A stretch of DNA of 64,000 nucleotides from Ophiostoma sp. CBS 140.51 (lineage: Eukaryota > Ascomycota > Sordariomycetes > Ophiostomatales > Ophiostomataceae). Under the pieces are notes generated by a model. That model was not told the DNA's origin. It saw only the letters and a list, made by a program, of their open reading frames with translations, and ran no database searches. This document shows, piece by piece, positions 13,001 through 23,376 of this stretch. Position numbers and translations under genes: made by a program. The first letter of the stretch is position 1, and each line of letters starts with the position of its first letter. The stretch lies in contig JANSLP010000099.1 in NCBI GenBank assembly GCA_029298735.1, positions 1 through 64,000 of the forward strand. Reading direction: 5' to 3'.

Positions 13001-15550
13001 GTATGGTGGAAAGCAGACGGTGATAACCCTGGCACTAAGACCGTCTTGTCCGGGATGTACAAGTGGACAAGGGGGAAGGAGCTATTGGCGCCATGCTTTG
13101 CTTTCGCGCTTTCCTAATTGACGTATTTACGCGTGTCTCCAGGACTTATGAGAAAGGGTTGTGAACCGCGAGACAAGGGAAAGAGTCACTGCCGCGAGAC
13201 GGACTACCAAAACTGGAAAGAGCACTCCAGCGGCCCCACACAATAACCGTTCTCAAAAAGACGCACGCCGTACAAGCTCTTGGACAACGTGCTTGTAAAA
13301 GACGAGAAAAAACCGAATGGAAAGCTCGACCGGGGTTAAGAACCGGTGGGTGTCTATTCCGGAGGAGGAAGAAGGAACAAGAGGAGCTCATAAAGGCCAA
13401 GGCCAAATTGGCCGGTTCTGGCCTCCAGTTGATATAACGGTGGACTTACAGTGGAAGGCCTGCTCCGTTTTCTCACCGTTTTGACTCATATGCCCCATAA
13501 AAAGAAGGAGACAGACCCGCAGGCCCAGACCAAAGTCTGCAAGTCCACTGGAGTGGTCGCTCCTTCCCTGGCCCTAAACAACGCCAATTACGTCGTATCA
13601 CGCTGCCCACGCACGCTAGCGCACGTCTGTGCCTTCTGTTTCGTCTCGTTTTCCTGAGATTTTCTGGCTCTTCAACGTGCCTGCCTTTGTAAGCAACCAT
13701 CCTACAAATCGATCCTGCCCTGTGAGATTCTAAACCAGGGCAACCACGACCACCGCCAGGGCACCAAGCTCTCAAAGGTTATCCTCACCGTTACTGCCTC
13801 GATTACCTCACAATGATCAGCGTCTCCTGGCATTAGCAACCTCAGCAAGCAGCTCCTCACCACCACCAGCAACACTCTGACATAACCAGACCTCCAGGAC
13901 ATGAGGCAAGAATGAGCAGAACGCTGCCAGATGCCCTGTGCACGCCAAGAAAAACCCAGACAGTTTCTAGTCGACCCAATCTCATGGTCCCAAACCACTG
14001 GGGAAGCACCGTTTAGACCCTCTTTGAAAGACCAGGTCGGACTCTCGCCCGAGTGTTAGCAATCTTACGGATCTGAAAATTGGCTGACCTCATCTCGCAC
14101 TCGGTTTGTGCCTATGTCCCTATCTGAATTGTTATCAGACCGGCTGTTTTTGCTTCTGTTTCTTCAGTTTGTCGTCACCATCATAACGGCACTCGCTACC
14201 CCCACCCCCCCTTGACCAGTAACATGAGCGATGCACATGCACACCGCCTGGGAACGGATGCCAGAGCCAGCGTTGCATTGCCTTTCTCCCCTACGAGGCC
14301 GTCGTATCTCCTAACAGGAGATCTCATTCTTACTTTTGGGGCTTGCTCACTGGCTTGGGAGCTTGGCTGGTTCTGGACGTTTTCGTGACGACAACCACCT
14401 GGAATGTTGAGGCTACTTTGAGTTGAGGACTCGTTTTCGTCTTCCCGCTCTTCAAAGTTTTCAAAGTTCAAATCCCTAGCCATCCCAACGCTGTGTTTAC
14501 GACGTAAAATATTGCTTTGGCAGCCTCGATCTCACCATGGATGGTAAACGCACGCATACGGTACATCTCCACTTGTGGATTCGATGTCGTTCCTTTTTAC
14601 TTAAAATTTTGCTTCTTTTTTCATCCTCTGGCTGGTTATGTTTGTCATTCACTGGGCGCCCAGACGCAACATCGCCGCGTATTTTTAAGCATTGGCCCCC
14701 AGACCGGGCCCATGAACGGTGAAAGGACCCACTTGGCCGCCGGAGAAGGAGACAAATCCAAAATGCAGACCCTGGAAGGAAGAGAAGAAACAGTGCTTAA
14801 TTTCTACGTATGCCATTGTGCCATTCTGAAGATTGCCATGGAAGTTTGGATGTTCTGATAGTGACCTAGCAAAACGGGCCAACAAAGAAGGTTAGCCGGT
14901 TAGGCGTTGGACTGCTGGGGGAAAGGGAGGCGAGTGGAAAAAAGAAGACGAGAAAAATGAAGACAAAAAAAATAAGAATAGGAAACCCGAGAAAGGAAAG
15001 CTAACAACAGAAGCTAAACATCAGAGTGTGCCGCCCTCTGCGTCTGCCGCCCGGAGCCTCTTTCGTAATTGCGTGCTTGCTTTGTGATCGTCAGCAGCTT
15101 TTGTCAGACGGGGACGGTACAAGTTTTTCTTTTGCCTTTGTTTCGCCCTTTTTGCCATTTTAGTTTTTGGTGGACAGAACGGAGAAGAATCATAGTGACT
15201 CGCAGGCGCCTAGAAAACGCCTAGACGTCGACGCTCCCGACGCCAGCAGAAAATGAATGACAAACGGTTCGAACGTCCCAAGGTCCGTGCTTTGCTTGGA
15301 AACGTCACTCCTCCGCCGTCCCCTGTCTCCTATCTCCATAATTTCTGATTGGCCGTTTTGACAAGTATCATTGTCCCGTTTTGGCGTGTATTATTCAATT
15401 ATTCTGCTTTTTAGTCTTATTGTCTTATTGCTATTGCTCTTGCTCGCAACGTTTTGCTCTCGTTGTATTATTGTATCTTGTATCTCATAATCCTGTCCCT
15501 TGGGGTTCTTTCGTTTTCTTTCTCTCTGGTCGATCCCATTCCTCAATATC

Positions 15551-15557
15551 TATATAG
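15551..15557 (+). promoter_or_regulatory. TATA-like element of the drug:H+ antiporter gene
   Basis: TATATAG lies 284 bases before the start codon at 15841. A C/T-rich then A/C-rich leader follows, as is common in filamentous fungi. The position suits a core promoter. The assignment rests on motif and spacing only. Confidence 0.45.
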
Positions 15558-15840
15558 AAGCCCTTCCCATTCCTCTTTCTCGAGTTCATGATTTTTGTTT
15601 TTCTTTCCCTTCTATTACATCATTCTCATCAACATCCTCTTCCACTCTCTGCTTCTCACGAGAAGTAGACTAACACCTTCCTCACTTTACTATAGTGTTC
15701 CTAGAATACCCTGCACACAATAATCAAACACAACGCTCACCATTTTCAAAGACATTCTTGTCTTTTCACCTATAATATCCCCAACCCACCATTTTTAATA
15801 TACCAACAACACTTAATCGACAACCACTGAACACGACAAC

Positions 15841-17856
15841 ATGAGCACCGAAATTTTTCGGGACACCGCTGTCGGCGTGGCCCTGCGGTACATCACCGGC
15901 AACCGCGTGCTCAAGTACCCTGAGGAGCAGGCCGACTTCAAGATTCCCGAGCTGTGGCAGCAGATGCTCAACGGCGAGGTCGAAGTAACTGACGACAACG
16001 ACGACAACGAGACCGATGCCAACGAGAAGGACAACCACGGCGACACCACTGCTGCTGGCTCGTCCTCGGACGACGAGAAGAAGGACAGCGGTGCCAACAA
16101 CGAGGATGAGAACGGCGGTGCATCGGGTGACAACGGCCCCTATGCGGCGCTAAGACGTGCTTCCACTGCCCGCTCTCATGGCGCTGGCTCGTTGACGCAC
16201 CACCGCTCCCGCGAGGAAACTCTCCCATACACCCAAGAACGCCTCGACATTGAGAACATTGCTTCTGTTGAGCGCACACAGTCGCAGGTCGTTGTGCCGC
16301 GGCTTGTCAAGACCAAGACCGGTACCAAGAGCAACGGTGCCGGCCAGCCCACCGGCCCCGCTTACGAGACGGCAATTGTCGTCGACTGGTACTCTACCGA
16401 CGATGCAGCCAACCCGTACAACTGGCGCCTGACGCGCCGGTTAGGTGTTGGTTTCATTATCTGGCTGTACACTTTCGCAGTCTACATGTCTTCGGCCATC
16501 TACACCAACTCGGAGCAGGGCGTCATGGAGACGTTTGGCGTCGACGACACCAAGGCGGCGCTGGGTCTCTCGATTTTTGTGCTCGGCTATGGTGTTGGTC
16601 CTCTGATTTTCTCTCCGCTGTCTGAGATCCCGTCTATTGGCCGCAACCCGGTCTATGCCGTCACCATGATCTTCTTTGTCATCTTCTCGCTGCCCGCCTC
16701 GCTCGCCTACGGCAACTTGCCCGGCGGCTACAGCAGTGGCAATTTTGGCGGTTTCATTTTCCTGCGTTTCCTGCAGGGCTTCTTCGGCTCGCCGTGTCTG
16801 GCGTCTGGCGCTGCCTCGCTCGGTGACATGTTCTCGCTGTTGCACCTGCCCTACGCTCTAGCCGGCTGGGTGTCTGCCGGTTTCTCTGCTCCCGCTCTGG
16901 GCCCTCTTCTGTCTGGCTACTCTGTGCCCGCTAAGGGCTGGCGCTGGTCGATGCTTGAGATCCTGTGGGCTGCTGCTCCCTGCACCGTTGTGATGCTTCT
17001 GTTCCTGCCTGAGACTTCGGCCCCCAACATTCTGTTGCGCCGTGCCCGCCGTCTTCGCAAGGCCACTGGCTCTGACCGCTTCCGTGCTCCCTCGGAGCTC
17101 GCTGACTACAACGAGCGCGGCGAGGAGATTGATGGCAAGCCTAAGAAGAGCGCCCGCGCCAAGGCCTTTGCTGTCCTGGTCGACGCCCTCATCAAGCCCA
17201 TTGAGATCACCATCAAGGACCCTGCTGTCCTGTTCGTCCAGGTCTACTCGGCCATTGTCTACGGCATCTACTACTCCTTCTTCGAGGCCTTCCCGCTCGT
17301 CTACCCCGTGTCCTACGGCATGAGCGCCGGCCAAGTTGGTCTGGTCTTCACGTGCATTCTGGTTGCTTGCATCATCGGTGTCTTCATCTACTGCACGTAC
17401 GTCTACTTCATCCTCAACCGCAAGATTGCCCGCACCGGCCAGTTCCCGCCCAACGAGGACCGACTGATCCCCGCCATGTTCGCTGCCTTTGGCCCTACGA
17501 TTGGTCTCTTCATCTTTGGCTGGACTGCCGAGAACGCGCCCAGAGTCCCGTGGATCGCCCCCACCATCGGCATCACTCTCTACGGTGCGACGGTCTTTGT
17601 CGTCCTGCAGTGCATTTTCGTCTACATTCCGCTGTCGTATCCCATGTACGCTGCTAGTCTATTTGCCGCCAACGATTTCTTCCGGTCCGCGCTCGCCACT
17701 GGCTCCGTCCTGTTTGGTCGCCCGCTGTTCATGAACCTGGGCATCGGCCGCGGCACTTCGCTGCTGGGCGGTCTGTCGACGATTGGCATCATCGGCATCT
17801 GGCTGCTGTACTTCTACGGTGCCCGCCTTCGTGCCATGTCTAAGTTCGCCGTCTAA
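15841..17856 (+). CDS. FLR1/MDR1-type multidrug:H+ antiporter (MFS, DHA1)
   Basis: Plasma-membrane drug:proton antiporter of the 12-helix DHA1 group, which exports azoles, benomyl-like compounds and other toxicants. A single exon encodes 671 residues. The N-terminal ~195 residues are cytosolic and acidic, beginning with FRDTAVGVALRYITG, a segment seen in fungal FLR1/MDR1 relatives. The membrane part begins near residue 198 (GVGFIIWLYTFAVYMSSAIY). Family signatures are YGVGPLIFSPLSEIPSIGRN after helix 2, the RFLQGFFGSP helix, and PETSAPNILLRRARRLRK in the central loop. Later conserved blocks include YSFFEAFPLVYPV and an Arg/Lys tail. Paralogues in this family are often induced by oxidative or drug stress through Yap1-type factors; I have not identified such sites with confidence here. 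Substrate is not predictable. Confidence 0.9.
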   Translation: MSTEIFRDTAVGVALRYITGNRVLKYPEEQADFKIPELWQQMLNGEVEVTDDNDDNETDANEKDNHGDTTAAGSSSDDEKKDSGANNEDENGGASGDNGPYAALRRASTARSHGAGSLTHHRSREETLPYTQERLDIENIASVERTQSQVVVPRLVKTKTGTKSNGAGQPTGPAYETAIVVDWYSTDDAANPYNWRLTRRLGVGFIIWLYTFAVYMSSAIYTNSEQGVMETFGVDDTKAALGLSIFVLGYGVGPLIFSPLSEIPSIGRNPVYAVTMIFFVIFSLPASLAYGNLPGGYSSGNFGGFIFLRFLQGFFGSPCLASGAASLGDMFSLLHLPYALAGWVSAGFSAPALGPLLSGYSVPAKGWRWSMLEILWAAAPCTVVMLLFLPETSAPNILLRRARRLRKATGSDRFRAPSELADYNERGEEIDGKPKKSARAKAFAVLVDALIKPIEITIKDPAVLFVQVYSAIVYGIYYSFFEAFPLVYPVSYGMSAGQVGLVFTCILVACIIGVFIYCTYVYFILNRKIARTGQFPPNEDRLIPAMFAAFGPTIGLFIFGWTAENAPRVPWIAPTIGITLYGATVFVVLQCIFVYIPLSYPMYAASLFAANDFFRSALATGSVLFGRPLFMNLGIGRGTSLLGGLSTIGIIGIWLLYFYGARLRAMSKFAV

Positions 17857-19167
17857 ATCAGACGTGACGAAGTGGCACACAATTTTGTGAACATCAACAA
17901 AGACAAAACAAATTAGAATGGAGCCAGAAGGTGGTTCCTGGATTTTGGCCAGCTGAGTGTAACAATACTCACTGCAAACATATACTCGACACTTTCGGTA
18001 TATGAATAGAAGATGGGTGTTTCGGCGCCGGGAGTGATTTTGATTTTTGCTTTGCTTTTTTATCTTTCATTTCGTCACGGCCTGTTGTTTTCTTTGCATT
18101 TTCACTTTGTTTTATTATAGATCTGCTCTGCAGCGCACAACTAATACCACTCTTCTGTGTTTGGCGTTGGGGAATGGGCGAAAGGTCGGGGACCTTGTTA
18201 ATACTAGAAAAAGAACCAGAAAACATACACAAAAAATACAATAATTAAAATGGAACAGCTCTCTCTTGTGATCATCATAGTCATCGTGATATTTGGCAAA
18301 GAGGCTACAGCTTATAATTTACAAATGCCATTCACGTGACACCTGTTAGCAGCCCAGATGTCGCCTCTTTACCCCAAGTGATTTTGTGGCTTCAGGTCTT
18401 CAAATAATGTCCCAATAATTTTTTCTTTTTCAATTTCATCTCATGCCGTCTTCGCGATGGCTTCTTTTCAGCTCTCTTCAGCTTCATATTTGTGCACTAT
18501 CAGAGACTATTAGTCAGTTTGGCTGACTGTTGGCTGCTCTCCACAGACGTCCATAGCTCCTTCCTGCCCCACCAAGATGGGCCATTTGGAAGGAAGGAAA
18601 GTTGCTGCGCCTGCCTATCCAGTGAGAAATGGGTACGCCAAGTGCCTGGCTGCAGGGGTGAAATCAAGCAATAAACTAGCGTGCAAATGCACTAGCTTCG
18701 CGCCTTCCTCACTGCGTCGAACGCCTAAACCTGCCCATACATCTCCCGCAACTGCCCCCGAAGGCTCCGTACAGCTGGTTGTGCTTTCCCAAGCGACACC
18801 GAGCCACCTTTGCCGCTCTTGCCCACACAGAGTCCCATTGACATCACCGCCCTAATAACATCCTCTCCCTGGTATTGTCCTCTTTCCCCATACAACCTCA
18901 CTTTTGCATACCTCGACAAGCTCGAGTCCTACTCTCGACGTACACAAACACAACGCTCGCCGCACACGACACACGCACCTTCCCGGCCCTGTCCTTCCTT
19001 TGTCTACCCTCGGTTCCTTTGCACGTGCAATGGTGCGTCCCGGCCGCCGGAGTCGCGTGACAAAACCACCTGCGCCGCAGAGCGTTCCGACGCAAAGACG
19101 GTAACATCCATACGATATACTCCTTTCTTCGCTTCCCCTCGAAGCCGACACACCACACATCAAGACG
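17857..19167. other. Intergenic region between the antiporter and the lipase
   Basis: About 1.3 kb. The left part is an A/T-rich 3' region. The right part (from about 18.7 kb) is C-rich and resembles the promoter and leader of the next gene. An isolated TTAGTCA, the Yap1/AP-1 core, is visible near 18.51 kb, but a single short match carries little weight. Confidence 0.45.
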
Positions 19168-22100
19168 ATGCTGTTCCTACACCAGATTGGCAGCGTCAAA
19201 ATCGGCGAGATTGTCCGGTACAACATCACCTACACCCCAGCCTACGACCGCATCCTCCCAGCTCCCGAGTACCTCTACCTCAAGGTCCGAAATACGTCGA
19301 ATAGTGCTCTGCGTGCTGCCTTTGTCCACGGACCTTACACACTCTACGTTGACGCCTATCCGGCACACTTTAACCCCAACGAAAAGTTCGCCTACCCCCG
19401 CAAGTATGGTGTTCCCGAGTTCGAGCCCATGCTCAAGGCTGGCGGCACATGGACCTGTCGGCTTTTGGTCCCCGAGCACGTCCGCCACGAAGCTGGAACT
19501 GGCAGCCACACAAGCGAAGATGGTGGCCCGCCGAGTGTCAGCTGGATCATCAACATCAGCAGCCAGGTGATCTTCTCTACCTCTGCCGCTGTGCACTTCG
19601 AAGTCCTGCTGGCTCGCGATCCTAAGTCTCTTGAGAGCGGCGGTGGCATCACAGCCGGAATGCCTGTCCTTCTCGGTGGCAGTGGAAACGGCGGTGACGG
19701 AAATGGCAGCGGAAAGGGAGGCGGCGGTAACCAGGGCCAGGTCCTTCAACCGGGCAAGGTCAGCGACTACCAGCGCGGCCGCGATGGACGCCACCCAGAC
19801 CAACCCCGTGGCGTCTTTTCACGTGCCATCAGCATGCGCCTCGAGGACACGGCAGCGTTGTGGAATAAGCCCGAGCTGCCTGGCTGGGGCAAGCCGCCGT
19901 CTTCCATGCGCATCCGGACCGACGAGAGCGGTGTGACCGTCGAAGCCGTGTCTGGAGGCGCGCTCACAAAGAAGCAGCAGCAACAGCAAAACCAGCAGCA
20001 CGAGAACCAAGAAGAGCAGCAGCACGAGACCCAGAAGAAGCTTGAGCAGGGCCACGCATCCAAGAGCCAGGCGAAACAGCAGGCTCGCGACACCATCCCC
20101 GCGCCAAAACCGGGCCAGAAGAAGAAGGTGCACCTGGTGATCCTTACGCATGGCCTGCATAGTAACCTGGGCGGCGACATGCTCTACATCAAAGAGAGCA
20201 TCGATGTCGCCGTGCACCAGGCCAAGATTGACCGGAAAGCCCGCAAAGAGAAGGAGCGGGCGGCAAGGGCTGAGGAACGAAAGAAGGCGGGCATATCAGA
20301 CGATGATGCCGAGGAAGAAGAAGATGATGAAGACGAGGAGGACGTCATTGTCCGGGGGTACCCGGGAAACGCAACACGGACAGAGCGAGGGATTAAGTAT
20401 CTCGGCAAGCGTCTTGCCCGTTACATCCTGTCCATGACGTACCCCGACCAGCCGTTTCTTCCATCCTCTAAGAAGGTAAACGAGAAGACGGCAGTGGTCC
20501 TGGCCGGAGGCAATCCAAACGACGTGCCCGCCGACCGCGGTCATGCGTCGCACAAGCACAGTACCATTAAGAATGCGCCCGCCGAAAGCATGCGCGAGTA
20601 CCAGTTTACCAAGATCAGCTTCATTGCTCACTCTCTGGGTGGTCTAGTCCAGACCTATGCTGTTGCCTATATCCAAAAGCACTCGCCTCAGTTCTTTGAC
20701 TTGATTGAACCCATCAACTTTATTGGTATGGCTTCGCCATTCTTGGGTCTCAACCATGAGAACCCCATGTACGTCAAGTTCGCACTTGACTTTGGCCTCG
20801 TCGGCCGCACAGGTCAGGATCTGGGTCTGACTTGGCGTGCTCCCACCATCGCTCGCAGCGGCTGGAGCTCGCTCGTCGGTAACCTTAGCGACAATGCTCA
20901 CAAAAAGGTGCTTGGAGAGCCTCAGCCCGAGTCCAAGCCCCTCCTTCGCATTCTCCCGACGGGTCCTGCTCATACGGCGCTTAAGAAGTTCCGCAACCGC
21001 ACCGTCTACTCCAACGTCGTCAACGACGGGATCGTCCCACTGCGCACCAGCTGTTTGCTCTTCCTTGACTGGCAGGGCCTGGACCGCGTGGAAAAAGCCC
21101 GGCGCGAAGCTGGACTGGTGGAGACAGTCGTTGGCTTTGGCTGGGCTGAGCTGGTCGGCAACAACGCGACGACACCTCGCCACGAGAAGTGGGATCCCAA
21201 TGACTATGTCGACGAAGACGACGAGGACGAGGATGAGGATGGTGAGAAGAAGAAGGCGGATACATCAGCTCCAGGTGACAACACGAGTGGAACCAACACA
21301 CCGAATCCCGAAGGTCATAATCAGCACGAGGTGCCCCAGCCGTCCAAGAACGCCACACAGGACGATGACCGGCAAAGTCTTCGGGCAGTCGCAGTGTCGT
21401 CGTCTTTTGACCAAGATGAACGGCCACAGCTGGCGTCGCCGCCTCTGCCTTCACCCGACGCAAGCAAGCTCACAACGGCGTCGACTAACAATACGAACCC
21501 GTTTAGCAACTTCTTCAGCAACCTCTTCAAGAGCAACAGCAACACCGAAGACCCGACGCACAGCCCTGGTGGTACTACACCGCGACGTGGCTCGGGTGCA
21601 TCAGGCGGAGCATCGTCGTCCAACCCCAGGTCCCCGTCTCTAAGCCAGCACCCGCACAAGTCGCCCTCTCACTCGTCTTCAATGAGTAACAAGCAGAGCA
21701 AGATCTACCAGAGAAGCCAGACGCTGCGGTCTAGTGACTGGGAGGCAGCAACACCCATGTCGGCCACGTCGAGCAAATCCCGCGTGACGACCGGCCAGGA
21801 GCTGGATGGCGAGTCTTCCAACGGTGGCTCGGCGAGCGGCATGTCGGCCCCGCCGCGGACGTCCTTCTTCGAGTCGGCCACAGACATTATCAACCCCAAG
21901 ATGCCGTCGGTCGAGTTTTTGATCGACCCGTCCAAGCGTCCCCGCGCCATCTTCCACGACCGCATCTACCACCCGTCCGATATTCCCGCGCCGCCACTCA
22001 AGCGTCGGGCGACAGGCAACCTGGCCCTTCGGCGGCTGTCGTTCCAGCAGCGGTCTAAGACATCGCTGACTAGTGCCAGCGGCGGCAATAGCGCGAACAA

Positions 22101-23076
22101 CAGCGCCAGCAACAGCAAGTCGAGGTCGTCGTCGCCATACCAGGAGCGGACCCCGGCGACCCCAACTGCTACCGGCGGCCCACCGCACATGGACTCGGGC
22201 CTGTCGGCACAGGATTATGACGACATGGCCAACACGAACCCAGACCGTGACCCGGACGAAGTCATTGACACGTCGAGCATCAAGGTCGAAGAAAAGATTG
22301 CACGGGCGTACCACCGTAACTTGTCGTGGCGGAAGGTTCTCGTTAAACTTGAGCCCGACGCACACAACAACATGGTCGTCCGCCGCATGTTTGCCAACGC
22401 CTTTGGCTGGCCTGTTGTGAAGCACATGGTGGACGCACACTTTAGCGACTCGGCCGCTGCACGTATGCGTGACGAAGACGAGGACAACAAGGAACGGGCG
22501 CGGCCCCTGCACGAGGCGCCTGACGAGCACGGTGCCGAAACCCGAACGCAGAAGCACGACCACGAAAGCGGTCAGAAGGACGACGCTGATGACGGTGCTG
22601 ACGATGAAGAAAATGACGACAACGAAGACATTGACTCGGGCGATGCGCGTGAGGCCGAGGACCAGGCCATGGACCTGCCCGAAACGCCCATGGGTGGCCA
22701 CTCTGGACTACCGCCGCGGACAAAGTCCAAGTCATCGACGTCCCTTGCCAGCGACGGCCAGAACGACAATGTTGCCTGGACCGACAAGGACTGGAACGAC
22801 TCGGGCGACGAAAGTGACTCGCCAGGTGGCAGCACGGCTGCAGCAGAGGACGATCCCTTGGCTTATGGTGCCTCCAAGGACCAAAAGCCGCCCAAGTCAC
22901 CGCTGGCATCGTCCACGACGGGTGTATCAGTGACAGCAACGGGTGGTACGACAACTGGGCCCCAGTCACCACTGAGTAATCCGCTGTCAAGCCCGGCAGG
23001 GGACAGCCTTCTGCCAGAACTGAGCATTTCGGCGCCGGGGGAGGGTAACAACAGGAAGCGCATTGATGTTGATTGA
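19168..23076 (+). CDS. Rog1-like DUF676 serine lipase/esterase
   Basis: Alpha/beta-hydrolase of the DUF676 group; yeast Rog1 is a monoacylglycerol lipase and Lpl1 a phospholipase. One uninterrupted exon encodes 1302 residues. Residues 1-120 form the conserved N-terminal module typical of fungal members (IGSVKIGEIVRYNI). The hydrolase core begins near residue 320 with HLVILTHGLHSN, which supplies the oxyanion-hole region. The nucleophile Ser489 sits in AHSLGGL, and VVNDGIVPLRTS near residue 617 carries the likely catalytic Asp. A Gln-rich tract (about 270-290) lies before the core. An acidic/basic insertion (about 355-395) splits HG from the conserved GYPGNATRTERGIKYLG. The last ~600 residues are mostly disordered, Ser/Asn/Asp-rich, with one conserved island near 1030-1095 (NLSWRKVLVKLEPDAHNNM). 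The start codon is the first ATG of the frame. Confidence 0.85.
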   Translation: MLFLHQIGSVKIGEIVRYNITYTPAYDRILPAPEYLYLKVRNTSNSALRAAFVHGPYTLYVDAYPAHFNPNEKFAYPRKYGVPEFEPMLKAGGTWTCRLLVPEHVRHEAGTGSHTSEDGGPPSVSWIINISSQVIFSTSAAVHFEVLLARDPKSLESGGGITAGMPVLLGGSGNGGDGNGSGKGGGGNQGQVLQPGKVSDYQRGRDGRHPDQPRGVFSRAISMRLEDTAALWNKPELPGWGKPPSSMRIRTDESGVTVEAVSGGALTKKQQQQQNQQHENQEEQQHETQKKLEQGHASKSQAKQQARDTIPAPKPGQKKKVHLVILTHGLHSNLGGDMLYIKESIDVAVHQAKIDRKARKEKERAARAEERKKAGISDDDAEEEEDDEDEEDVIVRGYPGNATRTERGIKYLGKRLARYILSMTYPDQPFLPSSKKVNEKTAVVLAGGNPNDVPADRGHASHKHSTIKNAPAESMREYQFTKISFIAHSLGGLVQTYAVAYIQKHSPQFFDLIEPINFIGMASPFLGLNHENPMYVKFALDFGLVGRTGQDLGLTWRAPTIARSGWSSLVGNLSDNAHKKVLGEPQPESKPLLRILPTGPAHTALKKFRNRTVYSNVVNDGIVPLRTSCLLFLDWQGLDRVEKARREAGLVETVVGFGWAELVGNNATTPRHEKWDPNDYVDEDDEDEDEDGEKKKADTSAPGDNTSGTNTPNPEGHNQHEVPQPSKNATQDDDRQSLRAVAVSSSFDQDERPQLASPPLPSPDASKLTTASTNNTNPFSNFFSNLFKSNSNTEDPTHSPGGTTPRRGSGASGGASSSNPRSPSLSQHPHKSPSHSSSMSNKQSKIYQRSQTLRSSDWEAATPMSATSSKSRVTTGQELDGESSNGGSASGMSAPPRTSFFESATDIINPKMPSVEFLIDPSKRPRAIFHDRIYHPSDIPAPPLKRRATGNLALRRLSFQQRSKTSLTSASGGNSANNSASNSKSRSSSPYQERTPATPTATGGPPHMDSGLSAQDYDDMANTNPDRDPDEVIDTSSIKVEEKIARAYHRNLSWRKVLVKLEPDAHNNMVVRRMFANAFGWPVVKHMVDAHFSDSAAARMRDEDEDNKERARPLHEAPDEHGAETRTQKHDHESGQKDDADDGADDEENDDNEDIDSGDAREAEDQAMDLPETPMGGHSGLPPRTKSKSSTSLASDGQNDNVAWTDKDWNDSGDESDSPGGSTAAAEDDPLAYGASKDQKPPKSPLASSTTGVSVTATGGTTTGPQSPLSNPLSSPAGDSLLPELSISAPGEGNNRKRIDVD

Positions 23077-23376
23077 GAAGGAAATTGGGGAACAGGGTGA
23101 TACCATTAGAGCATTGCGCTGATTTTTTGGAATACATATTTTGGTCTTTTTTTCTTGTCTTTACTTTTCTGTTTATTATTGTACACACGAAGCATTCTCA
23201 TCTTGGAACATGGGCGGTCATTTGCTCACAGCACACTTTTGCATAGAATAGAAGCATTGGATGCTGCCATATTGTTTTATCGTTGTATCATCTCGTCATT
23301 TCGTTGCCTCTTTTTTGGTCTATGCTATTGTTGAATATGTTCACATTGTTTAGTATACAGAGAGATCCCAACACGA
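23077..23376. other. Short convergent intergenic region
   Basis: T-rich 300-base spacer between convergent genes, probably shared 3' untranslated sequence. Nothing else is seen. Confidence 0.6.

Larger units (their letters stand above)
9042..15840. other. Long gene-free region (about 6.8 kb)
   Basis: No convincing coding gene. Frames are short, mutually overlapping and without domains. The stretch includes simple repeats (TTTATTC units near 9.99 kb, TTACTTATT-type units near 10.70 kb), T-rich tracts and mixed-composition DNA. The right end is the promoter of the drug:H+ antiporter. A non-coding transcript or a fast-evolving small gene with several introns cannot be excluded from sequence alone. 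Confidence 0.45.

Noticed and set aside
18505..18515. TTAGTCA as a Yap1/AP-1 site
   Set aside because: A single seven-base match between two genes is expected by chance in a window this size.
21679..22701. 340-codon minus-strand frame opposite the lipase
   Set aside because: Shadow of the plus-strand gene in a GC-rich segment; repetitive Val/Arg-rich translation without a domain.
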